Source: Magnetominusculus dajiuhuensis (GTDB lineage Bacteria > Nitrospirota > Thermodesulfovibrionia > Thermodesulfovibrionales > Magnetobacteriaceae). Taken from it: 64,000 nucleotides of DNA. Every line of letters begins with the position of its first letter. Position 1 is the stretch's first letter. The DNA lies in NCBI RefSeq assembly GCF_046044395.1, contig NZ_JBJUSG010000004.1:4955-68954 (forward strand), written 5' to 3'. Below are positions 16,564 through 24,110 of the stretch, piece by piece. The notes under the pieces are model-generated. The model saw only the letters and a list, made by a program, of their open reading frames with translations. It made no database searches and had not been told where the DNA came from. Made by a program: the position numbers and the translations under genes.

Positions 16564-16800
16564 AAGGACATGGTGATGAAGATAAATAATAACTATAGAG
16601 TGATATCAAGAAAGGGGGCAGTTTATTTTCTTCCTTCCCTAAAAAAGCGCCTATGTACATTTGTATGGTGGTTTGCCTTAGAAACTTCCTCCCCTGTTTC
16701 GTTAGGGGTGAGCCGCCACCCGTAAACTGCCCTCTCCCCCCCTATAAGAAGACGAAGAGGTCTGACCCATCCATGTGGATGAGTGAGACCTTTTGTTTTT
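16564..16800 (+). ncRNA. Candidate structured small RNA (no family recognised)
   Basis: The gap between the winged-helix regulator and lexA holds no convincing gene but has strong base pairing. A 13-bp closing stem joins 16613-16625 to 16723-16735 (core GGGCAGTTTA with TAAACTGCCC). Inside it, GGTGG (16667-16671) can pair with CCACC (16716-16720), and CCCCT (16691-16695) with AGGGG (16704-16708) around an 8-nt loop. A terminator hairpin follows. With a promoter at 16528 this predicts a ~235-nt RNA. It does not resemble SRP RNA or any riboswitch I can recall, and 6S RNA is only a loose possibility. It could instead be a leader for lexA, although lexA has its own promoter. Confidence 0.5.
16759..16800 (+). 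terminator. Rho-independent terminator upstream of lexA
   Basis: GGTCTGACCCATCC (16759-16772) pairs with GGATGAGTGAGACC (16777-16790) with two mismatches, and the hairpin is followed by TTTTGTTTTT. Confidence 0.8.
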
Positions 16801-16811
16801 CTTGAGGCAAT

Positions 16812-16841
16812 TTGACAAAACACTGTCCTTATGTATACAAT
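16812..16841 (+). promoter_or_regulatory. Sigma-70 promoter of lexA (leaderless)
   Basis: TTGACA (16812-16817), 18 bp, TACAAT (16836-16841), then six bases to the ATG at 16848. No convincing SOS-type operator overlaps it. Confidence 0.75.
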
Positions 16842-16847
16842 ACAAAT

Positions 16848-17477
16848 ATGAAACGTACAGACAAGCAGACAAAGATGACTGCCAAGCAGTCCAAGGTGCT
16901 GGAATTCATTAAAGACCACTTGTCTCAAAAGGGCTATCCTCCCACTATAAGAGAGATTTGTAAGGGCTTCGGATTCTCAAGCCCCCTTTCGGCCAAGCAG
17001 CATGTGGACGCGCTGATACGCAAAGGCTACCTGAAAAAGGATGACGCAAAGCAGCGCGCCCTTGAAGTTACGGGAATGATAAGACCATCAAATACGGTGA
17101 GAGTACCTCTGGTTCGGCGGGTTAGGGCTGCTATTGCCTTAGAGGACATACAGGACTACATCACGCTTGACAAGGGGTTTTGGAAGATCGAATCCGGATT
17201 TGCCCTTGCCGTGTCTGGACAGGATATGCCAGAGGCCGGAATTAGGGATGGCGATATAGTGTTTGTTGATTCAGGCCATACGGTCAGAGACAACGACATA
17301 GCGGTTGTCGTTGTCGGCGATGAGGCGGCGGCGATAAAGAGGATTTATTATGAAGGAGACCATATCAGGCTTGTACCAGAAAATAAGGACATGCACCCGG
17401 TGCTGGCAAGTACCCCGGATGTGCGCGTATTAGGGCGTGTAATTGGCATGATGAGGAGATTTTCCGGCTGTTGTTAA
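16848..17477 (+). CDS. lexA: LexA-like repressor lacking the catalytic serine
   Basis: The N-terminal winged helix is LexA-like (KQSKVLEFIKDHL ... PPTIREICKGFGF ... AKQHVDALIRKGYL). The C-terminal S24 domain is recognisable by VSGQDMPEAGIRDGDIVFV and the AAIKRIYY lysine strand. In E. coli LexA the aligned motif is VSGMSM, where Ser119 is the nucleophile; here that position is Asp126 (codon GAT at 17223). The general-base Lys is kept (K164). The cleavage loop is also altered: the Ala-Gly bond is missing and the loop is about three residues shorter (VRRVRAAIALED). Self-cleavage is therefore unlikely. The start at 16848 is set by the promoter; an earlier ATG at 16812 lies inside it. Confidence 0.88.
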   Translation: MKRTDKQTKMTAKQSKVLEFIKDHLSQKGYPPTIREICKGFGFSSPLSAKQHVDALIRKGYLKKDDAKQRALEVTGMIRPSNTVRVPLVRRVRAAIALEDIQDYITLDKGFWKIESGFALAVSGQDMPEAGIRDGDIVFVDSGHTVRDNDIAVVVVGDEAAAIKRIYYEGDHIRLVPENKDMHPVLASTPDVRVLGRVIGMMRRFSGCC

Positions 17478-17490
17478 ATTAAATATATAC

Positions 17491-17520
17491 TTGATAATAA
17501 TAACAGTACAATGATATAAT
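17491..17520 (+). promoter_or_regulatory. Sigma-70-like promoter of the small coiled-coil gene
   Basis: TTGATA (17491-17496), 18 bp, TATAAT (17515-17520), followed by a ~35-nt leader with AGGAGG before the ATG at 17563. Confidence 0.65.
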
Positions 17521-17562
17521 CACGTTCGTGTGGTTAAATAAATATTTTGTTAGGAGGCATCA

Positions 17563-17781
17563 ATGAGTGAAGGGACGTCTTTGACTCAATCAGCCCAGTC
17601 AAGGTACAGGGAGCTATGCGATATGTTAGATCAAAAGAGGGGAGAGATAGAATCTCTACAGAAAGAATTCGAGGCGATTTCAGGATACCTGATAACTATG
17701 GGCGTTATTCCTAAAGAGGAGCCAGTTAAAAAGAGACGCGGCAGACGGCCAAAATCGGCGGTGGCAGACACATCCGGTTAA
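17563..17781 (+). CDS. Small coiled-coil protein with AT-hook-like basic tail
   Basis: This 72-residue protein is not a recognised family. Residues ~10-45 form a predicted helix with heptad character (YRELCDMLDQKRGEIESL...). The C-terminus has a Lys/Arg-rich segment KKRRGRRPKS, which resembles the GRP core of AT-hook DNA-binding motifs. The strong ribosome site (GGAGG) and own promoter indicate a real gene. It might be a small nucleoid-associated or DNA-bending protein, but that is inference from the tail alone. Confidence 0.7.
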   Translation: MSEGTSLTQSAQSRYRELCDMLDQKRGEIESLQKEFEAISGYLITMGVIPKEEPVKKRRGRRPKSAVADTSG

Positions 17782-17900
17782 AATAAGTAAGGGTATTTAT
17801 AACCTCAGAGATAGTCTTTTTGCCCGCCAATATCAGGGTGGGCGGTCAGGCTGATGTTGGGGTGTTTTGTCGCGAAAACAGTGCGGATGGGCGGGTTCAC

Positions 17901-17930
17901 TTGTTTTTTTAGTTTGTGTTTAGCTATAAT
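17901..17930 (+). promoter_or_regulatory. Sigma-70-like promoter of hemB (near-leaderless)
   Basis: TTGTTT (17901-17906), 18 bp, TATAAT (17925-17930), then 8 bp to the ATG at 17939. No ribosome site is present in that gap. Confidence 0.6.
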
Positions 17931-17938
17931 GTATCGTC

Positions 17939-18910
17939 ATGTTTCCAGTGGTAAGGCCAAGACGCCTTAGATATAGTTCCGTTCTCAGAGAGATGGTAAG
18001 GGAGACCTCGCTATCTGTGGGTAGTTTTGTCTATCCCCTCTTTGTTACCTTTGGCACAAACACCAGGAGGCCAATACAATCCATGCCGGGCTGTTTTGCC
18101 GAATCGGTTGACGTGATTGCTGAATCTGCAAGGGATATATATGCGTTAGGAATTCCGGCGGTTATTCTCTTCGGTGTTCCACACCACAAGGACGAACAAG
18201 CCTCCGGTGCCTATGACCCCGACGGGGTTGTCCAATTGGCGGTTCAGGAAATCAAACACGCCGTGCCTGAGTTGTTTGTCATTACCGATGTGTGTCTGTG
18301 TGAGTACACAAGCCACGGCCACTGCGGTGTCTTAGAAAACGGGCAAATCCTCAATGACCCAACCCTTGAACTTCTTGCCCGCGCCGCCGTTTCACACGTC
18401 CGCGCTGGCGCCGATATGGTCGCCCCTTCTGATATGATGGACGGGCGCGTCATGGCAATCAGAACTGCTCTTGATTCCGAGGGATGCGCCTCCATACCAA
18501 TTATGAGCTATGCCGTTAAGTACTCGTCAGCGTTCTACGGGCCGTTCAGAGAGGCCGCTGAATCCACTCCCACCTTCGGCGACAGGAAATCCCATCAGAT
18601 GGACCCCGCCAACCGCCGTGAGGCACTAAAAGAAGCCGCCATTGACATAAATGAAGGGGCAGATATTCTTATGGTAAAACCCGCCCTCTCTTATCTTGAT
18701 ATAATATCGGACGTAAAACACGCATTCAACGTCCCCGTTGCCGCGTATAATGTCTCCGGCGAATACGCAATGGTTCACGCAGGTGCAAGGCTCGGCTGGA
18801 TTGACTACGAAAAGGTTATGATGGAAATCCTGCTCTCAATTAAACGCGCCGGGGCGGATATAATTCTTACATACTTCGCCAAAGACGCCGCCAAAATCTT
18901 AAACGATTAA
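17939..18910 (+). CDS. hemB: Delta-aminolevulinic acid dehydratase (porphobilinogen synthase)
   Basis: At 323 residues this is a complete HemB, which condenses two 5-aminolevulinate molecules to porphobilinogen in tetrapyrrole synthesis. The cysteine-containing metal motif DVCLCEYTSHGHCG (around residues 118-131) indicates the zinc-dependent active-site type. The Schiff-base lysines are visible in MSYAVKYSSAFYGPF and ILMVKPALSYLD. It stands alone between the AT-hook-like gene and a convergent methyltransferase; a palindromic repeat lies just after the stop and may act as a bidirectional terminator. Confidence 0.97.
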   Translation: MFPVVRPRRLRYSSVLREMVRETSLSVGSFVYPLFVTFGTNTRRPIQSMPGCFAESVDVIAESARDIYALGIPAVILFGVPHHKDEQASGAYDPDGVVQLAVQEIKHAVPELFVITDVCLCEYTSHGHCGVLENGQILNDPTLELLARAAVSHVRAGADMVAPSDMMDGRVMAIRTALDSEGCASIPIMSYAVKYSSAFYGPFREAAESTPTFGDRKSHQMDPANRREALKEAAIDINEGADILMVKPALSYLDIISDVKHAFNVPVAAYNVSGEYAMVHAGARLGWIDYEKVMMEILLSIKRAGADIILTYFAKDAAKILND

Positions 18911-18924
18911 AAGATTAAAGGATC

Positions 18925-18966
18925 AAAGGATTAACGACGAAGGGGGGGTAACCCCCCCTTCACCCC
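18925..18966 (-). repeat. G/C-run palindromic repeat, copy A
   Basis: Seven Gs, TTA and seven Cs form a hairpin core, flanked by GGGGTGAA and TTCGTCGTTAATCC when read on the minus strand. All 42 bp are identical to 53758-53799 in the opposite orientation. It sits between the convergent hemB and methyltransferase genes. Confidence 0.85.
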
Positions 18967-18983
18967 GTATTTTTGCACACGTT

Positions 18984-19712
18984 TCATCCTTTTTGAAGCA
19001 AGATGGTAATGTAGCCCGCCTGTTTTTTGAGTGAGGGTATTTTTTCTAACAACACTCTCTCTATCGGCATCAGCCCCTCCAGTATGTGGCTAAAGATGCT
19101 GGTTTCAATGAATTCCGTGGTCGAAAAGTATTTTTTGAAAATAAGTATGTCGGAGGGGCGTAGAGGTACGTCTGTACCCTTGTACTCATCTATAATGTTG
19201 TGCTTAATATAGCGCAAGATATTGATAGCAATATTGGCCGTGTATGGTTCGCAGAAGGCCGCCTTACCGCCTGTCTTTAAAACTCTGGCGATTTCGGGGA
19301 TTACCCGCTCAAGCGTCACATGGTGGAGGACGGCATTGCCAAATACAAAGTCAAAGTGGCCGTCATCAAAGGGGATTTCCTCCGCGTTGCCCGTAAATGG
19401 CCTGATATTGTCTATTGAATTTACCCTCATTCGCTCCCTAAGCACCCCTATGCTGGATTCTGAGATGTCAAAGGCGTCAACCGTCTTACAAACCTGCGCC
19501 AACAGGCATGTCGTCCATCCCGCCCCGCAGCCTATGTCAAGTAATGACGATTTCTTATCATGAAGATTGAAAAATTTAACAATCGGCCTCAGGTTAATGT
19601 GCGCTGTAAAAACCTCTTCGTATGACCTTTCTATTTTAAGGCCGCCAGCTTTCTTTAATAAGACACCGGCCTTCTTGTTCCACTTAAGCTCTTCTTCGTC
19701 GTATCTTCCCAT
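18984..19712 (-). CDS. Class I SAM-dependent methyltransferase
   Basis: Residues ~55-160 contain the SAM-binding core: LLDIGCGAGWTTCLLAQ (motif I), VDAFDISESS (acidic end of strand 2), NAEEIPFDDGHFDFVFGNAVLHHV (motifs II-III) and ARVLKTGGKAAFCEP. This is the Methyltransf_11 (UbiE/COQ5-like) pattern; the substrate cannot be told. The C-terminal third is helical and not recognised. AGGAG lies before the ATG. Position beside the polysaccharide operon makes sugar or lipid methylation possible, but it is divergently transcribed. Confidence 0.85.
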   Translation of the reverse strand: MGRYDEEELKWNKKAGVLLKKAGGLKIERSYEEVFTAHINLRPIVKFFNLHDKKSSLLDIGCGAGWTTCLLAQVCKTVDAFDISESSIGVLRERMRVNSIDNIRPFTGNAEEIPFDDGHFDFVFGNAVLHHVTLERVIPEIARVLKTGGKAAFCEPYTANIAINILRYIKHNIIDEYKGTDVPLRPSDILIFKKYFSTTEFIETSIFSHILEGLMPIERVLLEKIPSLKKQAGYITILLQKG

Positions 19713-19802
19713 ATTGATTGTCTCCTGATTATCGGCTAATTATCTCCGAGTGAGCGTATCATAATTTGCGGCAACTGTCAATGGCTTGCCGTGAATTATT
19801 AT

Positions 19803-19832
19803 CCCCCCGTGTCAGATTTCTGACACGGGGGG
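19803..19832. promoter_or_regulatory. 30-bp dyad upstream of the exopolysaccharide operon
   Basis: CCCCCCGTGTCAGA (19803-19816), TT, TCTGACACGGGGGG (19819-19832) form a perfect palindrome with a 2-bp centre. The centre lies about 109 bp upstream of the predicted start from the sigma-54 promoter, the usual place for an NtrC-type enhancer site. No T-run follows on either strand, so an intrinsic terminator is less likely. Confidence 0.55.
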
Positions 19833-19899
19833 GGGGGCAGGGCGGATTAATGGCAGGCGACCTGCTTGTTGTTTGGCGTGTTTGCTTGATCTTATGGCG

Positions 19900-19916
19900 T
19901 TGGCATAATAATTGCA
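19900..19916 (+). promoter_or_regulatory. Sigma-54 promoter of the exopolysaccharide operon
   Basis: TTGGCATAATAATTGCA has GG and GC separated by exactly ten bases and matches TTGGCA and TTGCA of the -24/-12 consensus. Transcription should start near 19927, upstream of the GAGGAGG site at 19948-19954. Confidence 0.8.
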
Positions 19917-19962
19917 AGTGGATTACAAAAGGTTTGTAGTAATATTTGAGGAGGTATGGGGT

Positions 19963-20607
19963 ATGGCTGATTACAAGAGGCTGATAAGCGGCAATAAACG
20001 GGAGTTGTTAAATTTCAAAGGTAATCTCTTGAGCACTGCTACGGGTAAGACCGTGAAGTCAATAATGGTGACAAGCGCCATGAACGGAGAGGGCAAGACA
20101 ACAGCGGCTTTAAGCCTGGCTTATACGCTGGCAGTCAACGCCAAGGATAATGTTTATTTAGCAGACGGTTCGTGGAATTCTCCCAAGATGGATAAGATAT
20201 TTAATATGGGGGAGGTGAAGGGGATATCAGATTATTTTCGTGGAGAGGTAGCTCTGGACACGATAGTGAGGCAGACTCAGACTGAAAATCTTTCCGTAAT
20301 TCCATTCGGTAAAAAGACCACCAATTCTATGGAGATACTGAAGCCGGCGATGCTCAAAGAGAAGATTGATGAGTTGAGAAGTAAGTGCGATTATGTTATT
20401 TTTGACTCCGCCTCCATCATGGGCTCAGCAGATATCGCCGTACTGTCCACATTCTTTGATGGCGTGATTATGGTCGTAGAGTGTGAAAAGACAAAATGGC
20501 AGGTAGTGGATTTGGCTAAAAGTAAATTGGAATCCGCTGGTGCGAATATCATCGGAGCCGTCTTAAATAAAAGAAAATTTTACATCCCGAGGTGGCTATA
20601 TGGATAG
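19963..20607 (+). CDS. CpsD/CapB-like (BY-kinase-family) ATPase
   Basis: This P-loop ATPase of about 214 residues has the polysaccharide tyrosine-kinase fold: Walker A SAMNGEGKTTAAL, a weakened Walker A' (VYLADGSWNSPKM where VDADLRRP is usual) and Walker B CDYVIFDSAS. No tyrosine-rich C-terminal tail is present, so autophosphorylation in the classic way is doubtful. It probably works with the co-polymerase two genes downstream to control chain length. GAGGAGG fixes the start at 19963; the in-frame TTG at 19912 falls inside the sigma-54 promoter. It is the first gene of the operon and overlaps the export gene by 8 bp. Confidence 0.85.
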   Translation: MADYKRLISGNKRELLNFKGNLLSTATGKTVKSIMVTSAMNGEGKTTAALSLAYTLAVNAKDNVYLADGSWNSPKMDKIFNMGEVKGISDYFRGEVALDTIVRQTQTENLSVIPFGKKTTNSMEILKPAMLKEKIDELRSKCDYVIFDSASIMGSADIAVLSTFFDGVIMVVECEKTKWQVVDLAKSKLESAGANIIGAVLNKRKFYIPRWLYG

Positions 20608-21799
20608 AAGTTATATTAATAGGATGAGTTCAGTTTTAAAGCGGTGTATAAACAGGCGGCTTATAAGCAGTCTGTTTGTTTGTGTTTCTATAATAATGCT
20701 GGCAGTTGGCTGCGCTTCTGTAGAGCCGCAGGGAACCACTCAGGAAGGCAGCGTTAATTTTACAAACGCTGGCTACAACAATGCGGCAAACGACAACTTT
20801 ACTGGTTTTAACACCTCGTATGATGTCTTCCCGGAATATCGCATAATGCCCGGAGATATCCTGGAGGTCTTCTATAAGGTAGATACCAGTAAGATACAGG
20901 ATTTCACGATTGAGGTTGACTACACTGTGTCGGTCAAGTTCATCAATGCCCCGGAGCTGAACGAAACACAGACAGTACGCCCCGACGGCACCATCACGCT
21001 GCCATATATCGGGAATCTTTATGTCTTGGGGAAAACGCCGGATGCCCTTACCGCCGAGCTTAAACAGTTCTATGCTAAGATACTGAAATACCCTGATTTG
21101 TACGTCTTAGTGCCGGATTTCAGGTCAACCCTGAAAGAATTCAAGGCCGATTTGCACACCGCCCCGCGTGGATTGAGCAGGCTCGTTACGGTCAGGCCGG
21201 ACGGGATTGTTACGTTTCCCATTGTTGGCGATATGTTTGCGGCCAAAAGGTCGCTTAAGGAACTTAATGACACACTCAACGGCATGTACGAAAAGGTAAT
21301 TCCTGGACTTCATGTGAATCTGTTTTTGGAGAAACAGTCGGGCTTTCTGGTTTACGTATTTGGCGAAGTCAAAAAACCCGGCGCGTTTCCTATCATCAAG
21401 CCGATTAGCGTGTTAGAGGCGCTTGCCCTCTCGGAGAGCTTCCTGCCTTCGGCCAAGACGGGCAGTATCGTTGTGTTGAGAAAGACAAAAGAAAAGGTCA
21501 TTGCTACGAAGGTTGCCCTTTCTGATTTGGTAACCACGGCAAACAGGACGGGCGTCATGATGCTTAATCCCGATGACATCGTGTATGTCCCAAGGAGAAT
21601 TCTCTCCAATATGGCTGACGTGGCGAGGGACATATCTGATATAACGTTCTTCAGGGGCTGGGCGCTTGGCGGCAGTTTCAGTTGGAATATGTATAACGCG
21701 CCAACATCATCCGGTACGCCGGCAAGTACGACCAGTACATCAACTGCAACTACGAACTCTATTACTGGCCAAACAACTACGACTACGGTAACTAAATAA
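20600..21799 (+). CDS. Outer-membrane polysaccharide export lipoprotein (Wza-like)
   Basis: The protein has a lipoprotein signal peptide ending in LAVGC (Cys about residue 33). A Poly_export domain follows (YRIMPGDILEVFY ... TVRPDGTITLPYIGNLYVLGKT), then a second export-like block (TVRPDGIVTFPIVGDMF). An SLBB domain (GFLVYVFGEVKKPGAFPI) and a Thr/Ser-rich C-terminal tail complete it. Wza-type proteins form the outer-membrane channel for capsule or exopolysaccharide. The tandem repetition of the RPDG block is a common variation. It is translated by overlap from the ATPase gene and followed by the co-polymerase. Confidence 0.92.
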   Translation: MDRSYINRMSSVLKRCINRRLISSLFVCVSIIMLAVGCASVEPQGTTQEGSVNFTNAGYNNAANDNFTGFNTSYDVFPEYRIMPGDILEVFYKVDTSKIQDFTIEVDYTVSVKFINAPELNETQTVRPDGTITLPYIGNLYVLGKTPDALTAELKQFYAKILKYPDLYVLVPDFRSTLKEFKADLHTAPRGLSRLVTVRPDGIVTFPIVGDMFAAKRSLKELNDTLNGMYEKVIPGLHVNLFLEKQSGFLVYVFGEVKKPGAFPIIKPISVLEALALSESFLPSAKTGSIVVLRKTKEKVIATKVALSDLVTTANRTGVMMLNPDDIVYVPRRILSNMADVARDISDITFFRGWALGGSFSWNMYNAPTSSGTPASTTSTSTATTNSITGQTTTTTVTK

Positions 21800-21812
21800 G
21801 GAGGATATAAAG

Positions 21813-24098
21813 ATGAGAGCTGAAAGTATGGTAGAAGATTACAAACGAGCGCTGCTGACTACGTTTTTTGTCCAGAAGCGGATAATATACTTCGCAACTG
21901 CCGTGATATTTCTCTCCGCAGTGCTGGTGTCCTTTCTGTGGCCTAAGACCTATGCGGCCTATGGCTCGATACTGGTAAAGGGAAAGAAGTCGGACAAAAG
22001 CCCCAATGCCTTAGAAAAAGAGGAAATACGTCCAAATCCGGTCACTAAAGAAGACCTGAACTCGGAATCCGAGATTCTCGTCTCCCCGGACGTCATAAGG
22101 GGCACGATTGCGAAGATGAGAGAGAAGAATCAGTACAAGGATTCTCACTCTATCTTGTCCTCTGTGGTTGCCATGCTCAAAAGCGCCAAGGGCACGGGGA
22201 AAGAAAAAGCCATAGAGGAAAGTGAGATATACAAGATTAAGAAGAGCGTAACTACGGAGATCATCCCAGCTACCAATGTTATTAAAATAACATTGAATGA
22301 TAATGACCCCAAATACGCGGTCTTGTTATTGAACTCGCTGATGGAGCAATTTTTGGCATACCGCTCGGAGATTTACAATCCAGAGGCAGCCAGGACGTTT
22401 TTCATTGATCAGGTAACCGATTCAAGGAAAAGTATAGAAGGTAAGGAAGACCAGCTTCTGGACTTGTCCAAAGAAGGCCTCGGTGTGATGCCTGTCAAAG
22501 AAATAGAGAACAATCTTAGTCTGAAGAAGGACCTTGAGCAGGACCTCCACTACCTTAAGCAGAATGCGATGGAGAAAAAGCGCATGATCGAATACATAGA
22601 TAATGCGCTGAAGAGTAAGGAAATAAATTACTTTTCATTCATCGAAGGCAACGAGGCCATCACGAATTTGAGCAAAAACCTTCAGGAGCTTGTTGCCGAT
22701 GGTGGGCCGATTGTAACCAGATACAACAAGGACACCGAAAAGGTTAACCTCTTTAACGAGCAGGTCAACAACATGTATAACTCGTTAAAAAGAGAAGTAC
22801 AGGGTTATGTGAACAATATAAAGAGACAGCTTGAGACTATTAACGATAAAATTGACTCCGTCGAGAGGCGTATTGACAAAATTCAGGCTGAGGACGTCAA
22901 GCTGGAAAAGACGCTGATAGACGCGGAACGCCTGAAGAGGGATATAGAAATATACAAAGTATCCTATGATACCTTTTCTAAACGCAAGGAGGAATCCTCA
23001 GTATCGTCCGCCGCCGCGTCGGGTAACTTCCTGATAAGCATCATGGGTAAGGCCTTCCCATCAAGCGGCCCGATATTCCCCATCCCCGGCCTGTTAATCC
23101 CCATAGGGCTTATAGCGGGCGCTATGACGGGCATGAGCCTCGGTTTCCTGAAAGAGTACATGGACCAAACGTTCAAAAGCCCGGAGGATGTCGTCAAATA
23201 CGCGCAGATTCCGGTGCTTGTATTCATACCATTCATGCCGGATACCGTTAACGCTCAGTCAGGCAAGGGCACATCTGCATCGGCGCTCTCTGCCAATGCC
23301 AATGCGTCAAAAGTCCCTTTCGATCAAACGATATCTGATATGTTTACAACGCTGAAATCAAACATCAGGGTATTTACCTCATGGGTTTCCTCGTCCAGGA
23401 CGGTTTATGTGCGTGCGATAGTCCTGCTTTGTTTGATTGTGACGGTTATAGGATGTCAAGTGGCAAGAGCGTATAGTTCAGAGATTAAACGTATGGCCGC
23501 TTCCGCTGACGCAGAGATTAGCAATCTGACGGCCTCAGCCAGCGCAGAGATTAGCAATCTGACGGCCATCGCGGCTGCAAAGGTTAGTACTCTGATGGCG
23601 TCCGCAATTAACCGCTTACCTATTAACATATCAATATCAATAGTGCCACCAAGTTCTTCGCCGGTAGCCCAAAATGTCAACTCCGCGCAGACACAGGTTA
23701 TGCAACCAGCGGCAGCCCCTGTGGTAGCCCCGGCGGCATCTGCCCCTGTTGTAACTGCCATGCCGCAGGAAGCCGCTAACACAGCCACCAGGACATCCGC
23801 CGCGTCCTCAAGCCCATTACCGGAGGCCGAAAAGGTCAGCGACGCACAGGTGCCGGGCAGCCCCGTGGTCGTCTCACACGAGGTGCTGCCTTCGGTAGAG
23901 GTTAAGTTTGATGTTGCTAATTTACGTTCCGTGCCGTCACCGCGCGCTAATGTGGTAGCCTACCCTAAAAAAGGTGATATAATGACCGTCCTTAATGGGG
24001 ACAAGAGGGGCTGGCTCAGGGTGAAAACCACTGACGGCACAGAAGGCTGGATTTCAGAGCTGGCCGTAGGCGCTAAGACTGAGACGGCAGGGTTGTAA
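21813..24098 (+). CDS. Polysaccharide co-polymerase (Wzz/GNVR) fused to coiled coil and SH3 domain
   Basis: Residues 24-43 are the first membrane helix. A Wzz domain and long periplasmic coiled coil with the GNVR-type hairpin follow (to ~420), then a second helix (~424-447, IPIGLIAGAMTGMSLGFL) and a short cytoplasmic FLKEYMDQTFKSPEDV segment typical of co-polymerases. Unusually the protein continues. A third helix (~531-553) returns to the periplasm, four 11-residue repeats (such as ADAEISNLTAS) form a hendecad coiled coil (~551-595), a Pro/Ala linker follows, and a bacterial SH3 domain ends the protein (~697-757, ANLRSVPSPRANVV ... GWLRVKTTDGTEGWI). The normal family ends after the second helix. 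AAGGAGG supports the start. Confidence 0.9.
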   Translation: MRAESMVEDYKRALLTTFFVQKRIIYFATAVIFLSAVLVSFLWPKTYAAYGSILVKGKKSDKSPNALEKEEIRPNPVTKEDLNSESEILVSPDVIRGTIAKMREKNQYKDSHSILSSVVAMLKSAKGTGKEKAIEESEIYKIKKSVTTEIIPATNVIKITLNDNDPKYAVLLLNSLMEQFLAYRSEIYNPEAARTFFIDQVTDSRKSIEGKEDQLLDLSKEGLGVMPVKEIENNLSLKKDLEQDLHYLKQNAMEKKRMIEYIDNALKSKEINYFSFIEGNEAITNLSKNLQELVADGGPIVTRYNKDTEKVNLFNEQVNNMYNSLKREVQGYVNNIKRQLETINDKIDSVERRIDKIQAEDVKLEKTLIDAERLKRDIEIYKVSYDTFSKRKEESSVSSAAASGNFLISIMGKAFPSSGPIFPIPGLLIPIGLIAGAMTGMSLGFLKEYMDQTFKSPEDVVKYAQIPVLVFIPFMPDTVNAQSGKGTSASALSANANASKVPFDQTISDMFTTLKSNIRVFTSWVSSSRTVYVRAIVLLCLIVTVIGCQVARAYSSEIKRMAASADAEISNLTASASAEISNLTAIAAAKVSTLMASAINRLPINISISIVPPSSSPVAQNVNSAQTQVMQPAAAPVVAPAASAPVVTAMPQEAANTATRTSAASSSPLPEAEKVSDAQVPGSPVVVSHEVLPSVEVKFDVANLRSVPSPRANVVAYPKKGDIMTVLNGDKRGWLRVKTTDGTEGWISELAVGAKTETAGL

Positions 24099-24110
24099 AG
24101 GTCTAAGACT

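Noticed and set aside
16812..16848. SOS box over the lexA promoter
   Set aside because: Only CTGT is matched; the second half-site is too poor to call, and no GAAC-N4-GTTC site is seen.
16623..16928. Minus-strand 101-codon frame across the pre-lexA region
   Set aside because: It overlaps the structured RNA, the terminator and lexA, has no ribosome site, and has no protein-like features.
17836..17860. Terminator after the AT-hook-like gene
   Set aside because: GCCCGCC and GGTGGGC can pair, but no T-run follows on either strand.
19912..19962. Upstream TTG start extending the BY-kinase-like ATPase
   Set aside because: It lies inside the sigma-54 promoter, and GAGGAGG immediately precedes the ATG at 19963.
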